From SH-MAG3 sp036374995 (lineage in GTDB: Bacteria; Gemmatimonadota; Gemmatimonadetes; Longimicrobiales; RSA9), in contig DASUSS010000040.1 in the NCBI GenBank assembly GCA_036374995.1, forward strand, positions 28,682 through 92,681: a stretch of 64,000 nt of DNA, given 5' to 3'. Below are positions 41,785 through 49,310 of the stretch, piece by piece; position 1 is the first letter of the stretch; the number at the start of each line of letters is the position of its first letter. The translations under genes were made by a program, and so were the position numbers. A model generated the notes under the pieces. It was given only the letters and a program-made list of their open reading frames with translations. It searched no databases and was not told where the DNA came from.

Positions 41785-44313
41785 ATGATCATGGATTACA
41801 GGCCGCAGCGCATAGAAGAGAAATGGCAGCGCCGGTGGGCCGAGCAGAATCTGAACTCGCTCACCGACGATCAGCTGAGGACCGCAGAGCGCCCGTTCTA
41901 TAACCTGATGATGTTCCCCTACCCGTCCGCCGAGGGCCTGCACGTAGGGAACATGTACGCGTTCACCGGGGCGGATATCTACGGCCGGTGGCAGCGGCTC
42001 CAGGGCGAGGCGGTGTTCGAGCCGATCGGGTTCGACGCGTTCGGTATCCACTCGGAGAACTTCGCGCTCAGGATCGGCACGCACCCAATGGAGCTGATCC
42101 CGCGCAACATCCGGAACTTCACGCGTCAGCTCACCCGCATCGGCGCGATGTACGACTGGAACCACGTCGTCGATACGACGGACCCGTCGTACTACAGGTG
42201 GACGCAGTGGCTCTTCCTCCAGCTCTATCGTGCCGGACTGGCGGAGAAGAAGGAGGCGGCGGTCAACTGGTGCCCGTCCTGCCACACCGTGCTCGCGAAC
42301 GAGCAGGTGATTGCAGGCGCGTGCGAGCGCTGCGGCACGACGGTCGAGCAGCGCACGCTATCGCAGTGGTTCTTCACGATCACGAAATACGCGCAGCGGC
42401 TGCTCGACAACCTGAAGTGGATCGACTGGTCGGAGACGACGAAGAAGGCGCAGGAGAACTGGATCGGCCGCAGCGAAGGTGCCGAGATCTGGTTCGAGGT
42501 CGATTCCCCCTGGCATGCCGACCCCGGCTCCGCCGCGGCCGTCGCCGTGGCTGATGCGCGCGCCTACCATCACGGCCGCGGCGAGGACGATGAGTACGAG
42601 CAGAAGCTCCAGATCTCCGTCTTCACCACCCGTCCGGACACGATCTTCGGCGCGACGTTCCTCGTGCTGGCGCCCGAGCATCCCGTCGTCGACTGGGTCA
42701 CGACCGATGCGCGGCGCGCGGAGGTCGAGGCGTACCGCGAGCGTGCCGCCGCCATGGACCTCGTCACGCGGAAGAAGACGGACAAGGACAAGACGGGCGT
42801 GTTCACCGGCGCCTACGCGATCAATCCCGCCTCCGGCACGCCCGTCGAGATCTGGATTGCCGACTACGTGCTGATGGAGTACGGCACGGGCGCGATCATG
42901 GCCGTGCCGGGCCACGACGAGCGCGACTTCGAGTTCGCGACGCAGTTCGCGCTGCCGATCGTCCGCGTGATCGCCGGCCCGGGCGCGGACGCGGACTCGC
43001 CGCTGCGCGAGGCGTATGTGGGCGAGGGCGTGCTGGTCAACTCCGGCGAGTTCGACGGCCTGCATTCCGGCGAGGCGATCGGTCGCATCACCGACTGGCT
43101 CGCCGGGCACGGCGTCGGCGACCGGAAGGTGAACTACCGGCTGCACGACTGGTGCATCTCGCGCCAGCGGTACTGGGGTCCGCCGATCCCGATCATCTAC
43201 TGCGACGCGTGCGGCATCGTGCCCGTCCCCGAGCAGGACCTGCCGGTCGTGCTGCCGCACGTCGAGAACTACAAGCCCGACGAGAGCGGCGTCAGCCCGC
43301 TCGCGCGCGACGAGACGTGGTATCGCGTGCTGTGCCCGAAGTGCGGACGCACGGGACGGCGTGAAACGGACGTGAGCGACACGTTCCTCGACAGCGCATG
43401 GTATTTCCTGCGTTATCCGTCCGCGAACCGGGACGACGTCGTCTTCGACCGCGAGCTGACGAGGAAGTGGCTGCCGGTGCACATGTACATCGGCGGCAAC
43501 GAGCACGCCGTGCTGCACCTGCTCTATGCGCGCTTCATCACGATGGTGCTGAAGGACCTCGGCCACATCGACTTCGAGGAGCCGTTCCGCCGGTTCCGCG
43601 CCCACGGCCTGCTCATCAAGGAAGGCGCGAAGATGTCGAAGAGCCGCGGCAACGTCGTCATCCCCGACCGCTACATCGAGGACTGGGGCGCGGACACGTT
43701 CCGGACGTACCTCATGTTCCTCGGCCCGTACCAGGAGGGCGGCGACTTCCGCGACCAGGGGCTCCAGGGTCCGTTCGGCTTCTTCAGCCGGCTGTGGGAT
43801 GCGGTCGTGCCCGTGGCGGAGCTCGGCACCGCGCAGCCGGCGGGCAGCATCGAGCAGAAGCTGCACGCGACCATCGCGAAGGTGACCGAGGACATTGCCG
43901 CGCTGCGCTACAACACGGCGATCGCCGCGATGATGGAATACCTGAACGCGGTGCGCGAAGGGAACCGGAACGTGAACCGCGCGGAAGTCGAGCCGCTCGT
44001 CGTGCTGGTCGCGCCGTTCGCACCGCACATCGCCGAGGAGTTGTGGGAGCTGCTCGGCCATACCCAGTCGATCTTCGCGGGCGCGAACTGGCCGTCGCAC
44101 GACCCGGCGAAGACGATGGCCGATACCGTGGAATTCGTGGTGCAGGTCAACGGCAAGCTGCGCGCACGAATGGCCATGAGCCGCGGCATCAGCCAGGACG
44201 ACGCACAGGCCGCCGCACTCGCGGATGAGAACGTGCGGAAGTACATCGATGGCGCGCAGGTGCGGAAGGTCATCTTCGTGCCCGACCGCCTGCTGAATCT
44301 CGTCGTCGGCTGA
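41785..44313 (+). CDS. leuS: LeuS, leucyl-tRNA synthetase
   Basis: This class I synthetase of 842 aa charges tRNA-Leu. The HIGH motif appears as LHVGNMYAFTGAD and KMSKS as AKMSKSRGNVV. The CP1 editing domain is present (TTRPDTIFGATFLVLAPEHP, GTGAIMAVPGHDERDFEF), as is the Leu-specific DTFLDSAWYFLRYPS. Zinc-type cysteines occur in CPSC...CERCG and CPKCG. The C-terminal tRNA-binding domain is complete. Start ATG 41785 (MIMDYRPQRIEEKWQ); 41791 is possible. The following glycosyltransferase starts 8 bp after the stop. Confidence 0.97.
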   Translation: MIMDYRPQRIEEKWQRRWAEQNLNSLTDDQLRTAERPFYNLMMFPYPSAEGLHVGNMYAFTGADIYGRWQRLQGEAVFEPIGFDAFGIHSENFALRIGTHPMELIPRNIRNFTRQLTRIGAMYDWNHVVDTTDPSYYRWTQWLFLQLYRAGLAEKKEAAVNWCPSCHTVLANEQVIAGACERCGTTVEQRTLSQWFFTITKYAQRLLDNLKWIDWSETTKKAQENWIGRSEGAEIWFEVDSPWHADPGSAAAVAVADARAYHHGRGEDDEYEQKLQISVFTTRPDTIFGATFLVLAPEHPVVDWVTTDARRAEVEAYRERAAAMDLVTRKKTDKDKTGVFTGAYAINPASGTPVEIWIADYVLMEYGTGAIMAVPGHDERDFEFATQFALPIVRVIAGPGADADSPLREAYVGEGVLVNSGEFDGLHSGEAIGRITDWLAGHGVGDRKVNYRLHDWCISRQRYWGPPIPIIYCDACGIVPVPEQDLPVVLPHVENYKPDESGVSPLARDETWYRVLCPKCGRTGRRETDVSDTFLDSAWYFLRYPSANRDDVVFDRELTRKWLPVHMYIGGNEHAVLHLLYARFITMVLKDLGHIDFEEPFRRFRAHGLLIKEGAKMSKSRGNVVIPDRYIEDWGADTFRTYLMFLGPYQEGGDFRDQGLQGPFGFFSRLWDAVVPVAELGTAQPAGSIEQKLHATIAKVTEDIAALRYNTAIAAMMEYLNAVREGNRNVNRAEVEPLVVLVAPFAPHIAEELWELLGHTQSIFAGANWPSHDPAKTMADTVEFVVQVNGKLRARMAMSRGISQDDAQAAALADENVRKYIDGAQVRKVIFVPDRLLNLVVG

Positions 44314-44321
44314 CGCCCGCC

Positions 44322-45401
44322 GTGTCCCCGCTCCGCATCGCCGCGCACATCTCGGCTGCGGAGTGGGGCGGCGCCGAGCGCCGCTCCCTCGCCCTCCTCG
44401 CCGGCCTCGCCGCACGCGGACATCGGGTCATCGTCTACTGCAACACACCGCGCATTGCCGCGAAGGCCCGCGAGCACGGACTCGAGGCCGTCATCGGCCC
44501 GCTGCGCGGCGACGTCATGCTCGGCCATGCGCTCGCCTTCGCGCGACACCTCCGCCGGCAGCGACCGGATGTGCTGCTGCTCATCACGTTCCGCCGGCTG
44601 CTGCCCGGCGCGATCGCCGGCCGCATCGCGCGCGTGCCGCGCATCATCTCGCGCGTCGGGCTCGCTTCCGATGTCGCGCGGAGCGCGAAATACAGGTTCG
44701 TGCTCCGCCGCTGGATCGATGATGTCGTGCTCAACGCGGAGAGCCTGCGCGCACCGTTCATCGCATCGCTGCCGCCCGGTGCCCGTGCACGGGTGCACGT
44801 CATCCCGAACGGCGTCGAGCCGCGTCATGCCGCGGCGACGCGAGCAGACGCCCGCGCGCAGGTCGACGTGCCCGCGGACGCATTCGTCATCGGCAGCGTC
44901 GCGCGCCTCGTGAAGCAGAAGCGCTTCGACCGGCTGATCGAAGCGGTGGCGCAACTGGACGGCGTCCACGCCGTGATCGCCGGGGATGGCTACATGCGCG
45001 ATGCGCTCGCGCAGCTCGCGCAGTCGCTCGGTGTTGCCGACCGCATCCATTTCCTGGGCCATCGCGAGGACATCGGCACCGTGCATCGCATGCTGGACGT
45101 CTACGTCGTCTGCTCCGATCAGGAGGGCATGTCCAGCGGCATGCTCGAGGCGATGGCCGCCGCACTGCCCGTCGTGAGCACGCCCGTCAGCGGCGCGGCG
45201 GAGGCGCTCCATGGCCCGCCGCGCTGCGGTCTCATCACTGCGTTCGAGCCGCACGCCGTCGCCGACGCGATCCGGCGGCTCATGCACGATCCCGAGGCGC
45301 GGCGCACGCTCGGCCGCGCTGCCGCGGAGGTCGCCCGCACACGGTATTCGATTGCCGCCATGACGGATCGCTGGGAGGCCCTGCTTCAGGAGCCTAAATA
45401 G
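44322..45401 (+). CDS. family 4 glycosyltransferase
   Basis: This 359-aa GT-B retaining glycosyltransferase has the N-terminal acceptor domain AAEWGGAERRSLALLAGLAARGHRV. The donor domain has VIPNGVEPRH, GSVARLVKQKRFDRLIEAV, VIAGDGYMRDAL, RIHFLGHREDI and the nucleotide-sugar signature CSDQEGMSSGMLEAMAAALPVVST (E-x7-E). It starts at GTG 44322. LPS or exopolysaccharide assembly is likely in this diderm; the sugar is unknown. The last gene before CsbD. Confidence 0.92.
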   Translation: MSPLRIAAHISAAEWGGAERRSLALLAGLAARGHRVIVYCNTPRIAAKAREHGLEAVIGPLRGDVMLGHALAFARHLRRQRPDVLLLITFRRLLPGAIAGRIARVPRIISRVGLASDVARSAKYRFVLRRWIDDVVLNAESLRAPFIASLPPGARARVHVIPNGVEPRHAAATRADARAQVDVPADAFVIGSVARLVKQKRFDRLIEAVAQLDGVHAVIAGDGYMRDALAQLAQSLGVADRIHFLGHREDIGTVHRMLDVYVVCSDQEGMSSGMLEAMAAALPVVSTPVSGAAEALHGPPRCGLITAFEPHAVADAIRRLMHDPEARRTLGRAAAEVARTRYSIAAMTDRWEALLQEPK

Positions 45402-45491
45402 CGATACCTGAACAGCTTGGGCACACGGCTTGCCGGTCTCCCTCGCAGGTGGCGCAACGCCGCCGTGAATCACGCGAAGGAGGAGGAGCAC

Positions 45492-45719
45492 ATGACGGAT
45501 CGTAATCTGCGGCGCGAGGGCCGCGAGGACCGCGTCGAGGGCACCATCGACGAAATCAAGGGCAAGGTCCGCGGTGATGTCGGCAAGGCGGTCGACAACC
45601 ACAGCGAGCACGTGAAGGGCCGCGCCCAGGAGGCGAAGGGCAAGGTCCAGAAGAAGGTCGGCGAGCTGAAGGAGGAGCTCGGCGAGCACGATTCCGCGCA
45701 CGACGACGACCGCATCTGA
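45492..45719 (+). CDS. CsbD family stress protein
   Basis: This 75-aa hydrophilic protein has the repeated CsbD pattern VEGTIDEIKGKVRGDVGKAVDN followed by VKGRAQEAKGKVQKKVGELKEEL. CsbD proteins are general-stress proteins with no known reaction. A strong Shine-Dalgarno (GAAGGAGGAGGAG) precedes the ATG at 45492. It is followed by a hairpin at 45736-45758. Confidence 0.93.
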   Translation: MTDRNLRREGREDRVEGTIDEIKGKVRGDVGKAVDNHSEHVKGRAQEAKGKVQKKVGELKEELGEHDSAHDDDRI

Positions 45720-45735
45720 TGCGCCCGGTGCCGGC

Positions 45736-45758
45736 GGGCCTCGCGGTCAGCGAGGCCC
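45736..45758 (+). terminator. stem-loop after csbD
   Basis: A perfect 9-bp stem, GGGCCTCGC/GCGAGGCCC, with a 5-nt loop begins 16 nt after the csbD stop. There is no T run, so termination here may be weak or Rho-assisted. Confidence 0.5.
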
Positions 45759-45883
45759 GTCCGCGCCGCTCGCGCGTACGTCATTCCACCGCCTCCCGCC
45801 GGCTGGACAACCTGCCCGCAAACCACCATCTTTCCGGTCCGCTTTCGACGTGTTTTTCGCCGTCGCGAGCGACGCGTTTCGGG

Positions 45884-45912
45884 TTGACACTCCAGCGTGG
45901 CCCGGTTAACTT
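45884..45912 (+). promoter_or_regulatory. strong promoter of the initiator tRNA gene
   Basis: TTGACA (45884-45889), 17 bp, TAACTT (45907-45912). The expected start lies about 4 nt before the mature 5' end of tRNA-fMet at 45923. This is the clearest promoter in the window and helps define the local consensus. Confidence 0.75.
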
Positions 45913-45922
45913 TCAGGTCTGT

Positions 45923-45996
45923 CGCGGGGTGGAGCCGTCTGGTAGCTCGCCGGGCTCATAACCCGGAGGTCGCGGGTTCAAATCCCGCCCCCGCTA
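45923..45996 (+). tRNA. tRNA-fMet (CAT), initiator
   Basis: 74 nt. It has three G-C pairs in the anticodon stem (CGGGCTCATAACCCG) and no Watson-Crick pair at position 1-72 (C/T), both initiator hallmarks. The T arm is GCGGG-TTCAAAT-CCCGC and the discriminator A. CCA is not encoded. It has its own promoter and terminator. Confidence 0.95.
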
Positions 45997-46055
45997 TTGC
46001 ACGGCCGAGGCCGGTGCGGTCGGAAGCAGCGTCCGCGCCGACGACGCTCGGCCCG

Positions 46056-46087
46056 CCCGCGCCGCCTGAGAAGCCGCGCGGGTTTTT
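46056..46087 (+). terminator. intrinsic terminator after tRNA-fMet
   Basis: CCCGCGC (46056-46062) pairs with GCGCGGG (46076-46082) and is followed by TTTTT. It makes the initiator tRNA a separate transcription unit from the tRNA array downstream. Confidence 0.75.
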
Positions 46088-46118
46088 CGTCCCGGGGAGC
46101 CAGTCGCTCGGGACGGCA

Positions 46119-46160
46119 GGGCCGGTCGCCCGGTGGCCTTCGGCGACTTCGCTACGGGCC
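46119..46160 (+). repeat. tRNA-like spacer hairpin, copy A
   Basis: This is a foldable spacer element starting GGGCC and ending GGGCC with an inner GGCCTTCGGCGACTTCGC. It shares the order of motifs (GCCCGGT-GCCTTCGG-CGAC-TTCGC) with copies at 46937-46979 and 46996-47048. Confidence 0.45.
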
Positions 46161-46177
46161 GGGACCGATCCGGACAG

Positions 46178-46250
46178 GGCCAGGTAGCTCAGTTGGTAGA
46201 GCACATGACTGAAAATCATGGTGTCGGCAGTTCGATTCTGCCCCTGGCCA
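46178..46250 (+). tRNA. tRNA-Phe (GAA)
   Basis: 73 nt. Acceptor GGCCAGG/CCTGGCC, anticodon loop CTGAAAA, T arm GGCAG-TTCGATT-CTGCC, discriminator A, no encoded CCA. Confidence 0.95.
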
Positions 46251-46257
46251 CTGGTTT

Positions 46258-46330
46258 ACGCCCGTAGCTCAATTGGTAGAGCACCGGTCTCCAAAACCGG
46301 GGGTTCCAGGTTCGAGTCCTGGCGGGCGTG
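46258..46330 (+). tRNA. tRNA-Trp (CCA)
   Basis: 73 nt. Acceptor ACGCCCG/CGGGCGT, anticodon loop CTCCAAA, T arm CCAGG-TTCGAGT-CCTGG, discriminator G. It begins 7 nt after tRNA-Phe. Confidence 0.95.
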
Positions 46331-46357
46331 CTCGGGACAGCAGAACGGTGTTGCGCC

Positions 46358-46430
46358 GCCCCCATCGTCTAGTGGCCTAGGACGTCGCGTTCTCAGCGCG
46401 AAAACCGGGGTTCGATTCCCCGTGGGGGTA
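46358..46430 (+). tRNA. tRNA-Glu (CTC)
   Basis: 73 nt. Acceptor GCCCCCA/TGGGGGT (one G-T), anticodon loop TTCTCAG, T arm CGGGG-TTCGATT-CCCCG, discriminator A. Confidence 0.94.
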
Positions 46431-46491
46431 TGCAGGGTTGGAAGGTGGTCTCCGCCGGGCGAGTGCGGCAGAGGGGATCGCGAGGAGTCGG

Positions 46492-46563
<72 letters not shown>

Positions 46564-46565
46564 CT

Positions 46566-46637
46566 GCCCCCATCGTCTAACGGTCAGGACGCCACTCTTT
46601 CAAGGTGGAGACCGGGGTTCGATTCCCCGTGGGGGCG
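46566..46637 (+). tRNA. tRNA-Glu (TTC)
   Basis: 72 nt. Acceptor GCCCCCA/TGGGGGC, anticodon loop CTTTCAA, T arm CGGGG-TTCGATT-CCCCG, discriminator G. Only 2 nt separate it from tRNA-Thr. Its 3' end is duplicated downstream at 46675. Confidence 0.95.
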
Positions 46638-46674
46638 TAGGACACGGTGTGGGCGGGATGGAATCGTACCTGGC

Positions 46675-46702
46675 GGTTCGATTCCCCGTGGGTGCGTAGG
46701 AC
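46675..46702 (+). pseudogene. tRNA-Glu 3'-end fragment
   Basis: The T-loop, T-stem and acceptor end of the preceding tRNA-Glu, plus the GTAGGAC flank (46616-46643), recur here with one mismatch (GGGTGCG for GGGGGCG). The 5' half is absent, so it cannot fold as a tRNA. It is a duplication scar. Confidence 0.75.
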
Positions 46703-46719
46703 GCGCAGACAACCAGAGT

Positions 46720-46792
46720 GCGGGCGTAGCTCAGTTGGTAGAGCGTCTGCTTGCCATGCAGAAGGTCGCCGGTTCGAGTCCGGTCGCCCGCT
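46720..46792 (+). tRNA. tRNA-Gly (GCC)
   Basis: 73 nt. Acceptor GCGGGCG/CGCCCGC, anticodon loop TTGCCAT, T loop TTCGAGT, discriminator T. Confidence 0.95.
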
Positions 46793-46824
46793 CTGAGTCG
46801 GGACCCGCGGCAGATCAGCGGGAT

Positions 46825-46899
46825 GGGGCTGTAGCTCAGTTTGGTTAGAGTGCCGCACTGTCACTGCGGAGGTCGCGGGTTCGAGTCCCGTCAGCCCCG
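46825..46899 (+). tRNA. tRNA-Asp (GTC)
   Basis: 75 nt. Acceptor GGGGCTG/CAGCCCC, anticodon loop CTGTCAC, T loop TTCGAGT, discriminator G. Confidence 0.95.
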
Positions 46900-46936
46900 C
46901 TGAGCGCCGGTTGATTGACAATTCGGGTCGTGCCAC

Positions 46937-46979
46937 GGGGCCGTAGCCCGGTTGCCTTCGGGCGACCGCGCTTCGCCCC
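46937..46979 (+). repeat. tRNA-like spacer hairpin, copy B
   Basis: Starts GGGGCCGTAGCCCGG and ends CTTCGCCCC. The beginning looks like a tRNA acceptor and D-arm start (GGGGCYGTAGCYC), but the length is only 43 nt. Inner pairing: GCCCG with CGGGC. Confidence 0.5.
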
Positions 46980-46995
46980 GTCGACGGTTATGGTC

Positions 46996-47048
46996 GGGGC
47001 TGTAGCTCAGTTGCCTGATGATACATCGGCGACTTCGCCACAGCCCCA
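46996..47048 (+). pseudogene. truncated tRNA-like element (copy C)
   Basis: 53 nt. It starts GGGGCTGTAGCTCAGTTG like the neighbouring tRNA-Asp and tRNA-Ala genes and ends ACAGCCCCA, so an 8-bp acceptor-like stem forms. The anticodon and T arms are replaced by a short insert ending in the hairpin GGCGACTTCGCC. It is not a functional tRNA. Confidence 0.65.
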
Positions 47049-47054
47049 TAGAAT

Positions 47055-47127
47055 GGGGCTGTAGCTCAGTTGGGAGAGCGCCTGAATGGCATTCAGGAGG
47101 TCAGGGGTTCGACTCCCCTCAGCTCCA
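47055..47127 (+). tRNA. tRNA-Ala (GGC)
   Basis: 73 nt. Acceptor GGGGCTG/CAGCTCC with the G3-U70 alanine identity pair, anticodon loop ATGGCAT, discriminator A. Confidence 0.96.
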
Positions 47128-47157
47128 CTCGCCCCGCCGCGGCGGTCGCGAGCATTC

Positions 47158-47241
47158 GCTCGGATGGCGGAATTGGTAGACGCGCAGGATTCAGGATCCT
47201 GTGGGAGCAATCCTGTGAGGGTTCGAATCCCTCTCCGAGCA
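47158..47241 (+). tRNA. tRNA-Leu (CAG)
   Basis: 84 nt with a long variable arm. Acceptor GCTCGGA/TCCGAGC, anticodon loop TTCAGGA, T loop TTCGAAT, discriminator A. Confidence 0.95.
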
Positions 47242-47245
47242 CTCG

Positions 47246-47329
47246 GCCCACGTGCTGAAATTGGTAGACAGGCTGGTTTGAGGGACCAGTGCCGGAAACG
47301 GCGTACAGGTTCGAGTCCTGTCGTGGGCA
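47246..47329 (+). tRNA. tRNA-Leu (GAG)
   Basis: 84 nt with a long variable arm. Acceptor GCCCACG/CGTGGGC, anticodon loop TTGAGGG, T arm ACAGG-TTCGAGT-CCTGT, discriminator A. It lies 4 nt after tRNA-Leu(CAG). Confidence 0.95.
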
Positions 47330-47357
47330 TGGTTGGACGGCGCCACGGGCGCCATAA

Positions 47358-47431
47358 GCGCCCGTAGCTCAATTGGATAGAGCACCTGACTACGGATCAG
47401 GAGGTTTCAGGTTCGAGTCCTGACGGGCGCA
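47358..47431 (+). tRNA. tRNA-Arg (ACG)
   Basis: 74 nt. Acceptor GCGCCCG/CGGGCGC, anticodon loop CTACGGA (A34, expected to be edited to inosine by TadA), discriminator A. Confidence 0.95.
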
Positions 47432-47438
47432 TGGATGC

Positions 47439-47522
47439 GGTGGGGTACCGAAGCGGCTAAACGGGGCAGACTGTAAATCTGTTGGCCACCGGCCTACGAA
47501 GGTTCGAATCCTTCCCCCACCA
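47439..47522 (+). tRNA. tRNA-Tyr (GTA)
   Basis: 84 nt with the long bacterial variable arm. Acceptor GGTGGGG/CCCCACC, anticodon loop CTGTAAA, T arm GAAGG-TTCGAAT-CCTTC, discriminator A. Confidence 0.95.
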
Positions 47523-47686
47523 CTTGCCGGGAGCCGGCCGAAGTCGGCAGTGTATGAGGGTAGAGGAGGCCGGAACCGGTACTGACTGACCGTGTGGGGT
47601 GTGCGTGCTGCGGGTCGGGTGCGCGACACGAAGACGGACACGAAAGCCGCACACAGCACAAGCACCCGCACGAGGGTGCCGGTTCC

Positions 47687-47760
47687 GGGCGCGTAGCTCA
47701 GTTGGTTAGAGCGCTACGTTGACATCGTAGAGGTCAGAGGTTCGAGTCCTCTCGCGCCCA
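47687..47760 (+). tRNA. tRNA-Val (GAC)
   Basis: 74 nt. Acceptor GGGCGCG/CGCGCCC, anticodon loop TTGACAT, T arm AGAGG-TTCGAGT-CCTCT, discriminator A. The preceding 164-bp spacer shows no gene. Confidence 0.95.
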
Positions 47761-47834
47761 CTATCCGCCGTCGCGTCGCAAAGTGTGTGTCGTTGGCCGA
47801 GCGGCCGCATGGCGCGCCGCCGGCGGCGGATAAC

Positions 47835-47907
47835 GGGGCTGTAGCTCAGCTGGGAGAGCGCTGCAATCGCACTGCAGAGGTCAGGGGTTCGACTCCCCTC
47901 AGCTCCA
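47835..47907 (+). tRNA. tRNA-Ala (CGC)
   Basis: 73 nt. Acceptor GGGGCTG/CAGCTCC with G3-U70, anticodon loop ATCGCAC. The 3' half is identical to tRNA-Ala(GGC). A 9-bp inverted repeat (TATCCGCCG/CGGCGGATA) lies in the spacer before it. Confidence 0.95.
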
Positions 47908-47939
47908 CTCGAAGGACGGACTGCCGGTGACGGCGAGAC

Positions 47940-48011
47940 GCCACCGTAGCTCAGAGGTAGAGCACTCGATTCGTAATCGAGCGGTCGTGAGTTCAATTCT
48001 CACCGGTGGCT
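47940..48011 (+). tRNA. tRNA-Thr (CGT)
   Basis: 72 nt. Acceptor GCCACCG/CGGTGGC, anticodon loop TTCGTAA, T arm GTGAG-TTCAATT-CTCAC, discriminator T. Confidence 0.95.
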
Positions 48012-48067
48012 CTGGAGGTGCGGGAGCTCGCCAGCGGCGGCGTCGCTTCCGCGCCGAACGGCAGGAT

Positions 48068-48140
48068 GCGGGAGTAGCTCAGTTGGTAGAGCATCAGCTT
48101 CCCAAGCTGAGGGTCGCGGGTTCGAGCCCCGTCTCCCGCT
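48068..48140 (+). tRNA. tRNA-Gly (CCC)
   Basis: 73 nt. Acceptor GCGGGAG/CTCCCGC, anticodon loop TTCCCAA, T loop TTCGAGC, discriminator T. Confidence 0.95.
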
Positions 48141-48172
48141 CTGCGGTGCAGCCGCAGCGAGTTGTTCGAAGG

Positions 48173-48245
48173 TGCCCCTTGGTGTAACTGGCAACACGTC
48201 TGACTCTGGATCAGAAGAGTCCTGGTTCGAGCCCAGGAGGGGCAA
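48173..48245 (+). tRNA. tRNA-Gln (CTG)
   Basis: 73 nt. Acceptor TGCCCCT/AGGGGCA, anticodon loop CTCTGGA, T arm CCTGG-TTCGAGC-CCAGG, discriminator A. Confidence 0.95.
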
Positions 48246-48274
48246 TTAGGGAGCGCCGCGAGGCGTGTCGGTCT

Positions 48275-48360
48275 GGAGAGGTAGCCAAGTGGTTACGGCA
48301 ACGGTTTGCTAAACCGTCGGGCCCGAAAGGCTCGCGTGGGTTCGAATCCCACCCTCTCCG
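48275..48360 (+). tRNA. tRNA-Ser (GCT)
   Basis: 86 nt with a long variable arm (GGGCCCGAAAGGCTC region). Acceptor GGAGAGG/CCTCTCC, anticodon loop TTGCTAA, discriminator G. Confidence 0.95.
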
Positions 48361-48404
48361 TTCGGATGGGCGGGTCGCCCGCCCGGGCCCCGCGGACAGG
48401 ATGG

Positions 48405-48489
48405 GGACAGGTGTCCGAGCGGCTTAAGGAGCACGATTGGAAATCGTGTGGGGTTAACACCCTCGAGGGTTCGAATCCCTCCCTGTCCG
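48405..48489 (+). tRNA. tRNA-Ser (GGA)
   Basis: 85 nt with a long variable arm. Acceptor GGACAGG/CCTGTCC, anticodon loop TTGGAAA, T arm GAGGG-TTCGAAT-CCCTC, discriminator G. Confidence 0.95.
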
Positions 48490-48515
48490 TTCTGATGTAC
48501 CGGGACGTTGGATTT

Positions 48516-48589
48516 CGGGGAGTAGCTCAGCCCGGTAGAGCACTGCGTTCGGGACGCAGGGGTCGCAGGTTCAAATCCTGTCTCCCCGA
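48516..48589 (+). tRNA. tRNA-Pro (CGG)
   Basis: 74 nt. Acceptor CGGGGAG/CTCCCCG, anticodon loop TTCGGGA, T arm GCAGG-TTCAAAT-CCTGT, discriminator A. Confidence 0.95.
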
Positions 48590-48675
48590 CTGGATGGCAC
48601 GACCTGATGCAAACGCCCGGCGGTTCTCCGTCCGGGCGTTGTCACGCGGCGAATCCCGCTTCGCCGGCTCATACT

Positions 48676-48758
48676 GGAGGCGTAGTCTAACTGGTAAGGC
48701 AGCTGATTCGAAATCAGCCGGGCGCAAGCCCTTGGGGGTTCGAGTCCCTCCGCCTCCG
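48676..48758 (+). tRNA. tRNA-Ser (CGA)
   Basis: 83 nt with a long variable arm. Acceptor GGAGGCG/CGCCTCC, anticodon loop TTCGAAA, T loop TTCGAGT, discriminator G. Last tRNA of the array. Confidence 0.94.
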
Positions 48759-48806
48759 CTGTATCTTTTCGACATCCTGTTGCTCAAGCGCGCGACCCAT
48801 GAATCA

Positions 48807-48840
48807 AAGCCCCGCCAGCGGATCCGCCGGTGGGGCTTTC
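48807..48840 (+). terminator. stem-loop closing the tRNA array
   Basis: AAAGCCCCGCC pairs with GGTGGGGCTTT (one G-T) around AGCGGATCCGCC. The T run is short (TTT), but the A/T ends make it usable on either strand. It lies 49 nt after the last tRNA. Confidence 0.6.
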
Positions 48841-48995
48841 GACATTCTGTCGGCTATTCGGGTCGGGGAGCACTACGACGCGGATGTGGATATCGCGCAT
48901 GTGTCGAATCCGCGTTAGGCTCGGCGCCGCACAACGCGTGTCGGGCATGAACGCGCGCAGCCGCGGGGTCGCAGCTTCGAGCAGCAGACACAGGA

Positions 48996-49170
48996 ATGGC
49001 TGCGCAGGAAGGCGGACGGCTGATGCGCTTCCGCGATGATGACGGGCTGCCCGCCTGGATCGAGCATTTCGCGGCGGCGACAGCGGTCGCCGCACGGCTG
49101 GCTGCGCGCTACCTGGACGAAGTCGCCAGCCTGGACGAGGAGTGGCGGAACGCACTCGGCGAAAGTCGGA
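48996..49170 (+). pseudogene. remnant of a Fic-type protein C-terminus
   Basis: The frame reads MAAQEGGRLMRFRDDDGLPAW, then IEHFAAATAVAARLAARYL and DEVASLDEEWRNALGESR. This matches from memory the helical segment that follows the Fic domain (WxxFFAxA...RLA...LxxxW). The HPFxxGNGR catalytic part and any start region are absent and the frame loses similarity after about 49170. The rest of the 552-bp gap 48759-49310 holds a terminator-like hairpin and nothing else I recognise. Confidence 0.35.
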
Positions 49171-49310
49171 AACCACCACGTAGAGACGCCGCCGCCTGGG
49201 CGATCTCGAGGAGCTGCCGGCGTACCCATACATCACCGCCCCGATCGCCTGGAGCGCGGAGACCTGACCGGCAGCGGCCAGGTCCATCGTGCAACCCGGG
49301 CCGGAGGTTT

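Noticed and set aside
42358..44415. Large minus-strand frames opposite leuS
   Set aside because: They mirror the leuS codons, and their translation is His/Arg/Val-rich without motifs.
46913..46940. TTGACA at 46915 as a promoter inside the tRNA array
   Set aside because: At 16-18 bp downstream the sequence is GGGGCC, with no -10-like hexamer.
47158..47240. CRISPR-like spacing of repeated GTTCGA(A/G)TC motifs in the tRNA array
   Set aside because: The regularly recurring motif is the T loop of successive tRNAs, not a CRISPR repeat; repeat length and spacing vary.
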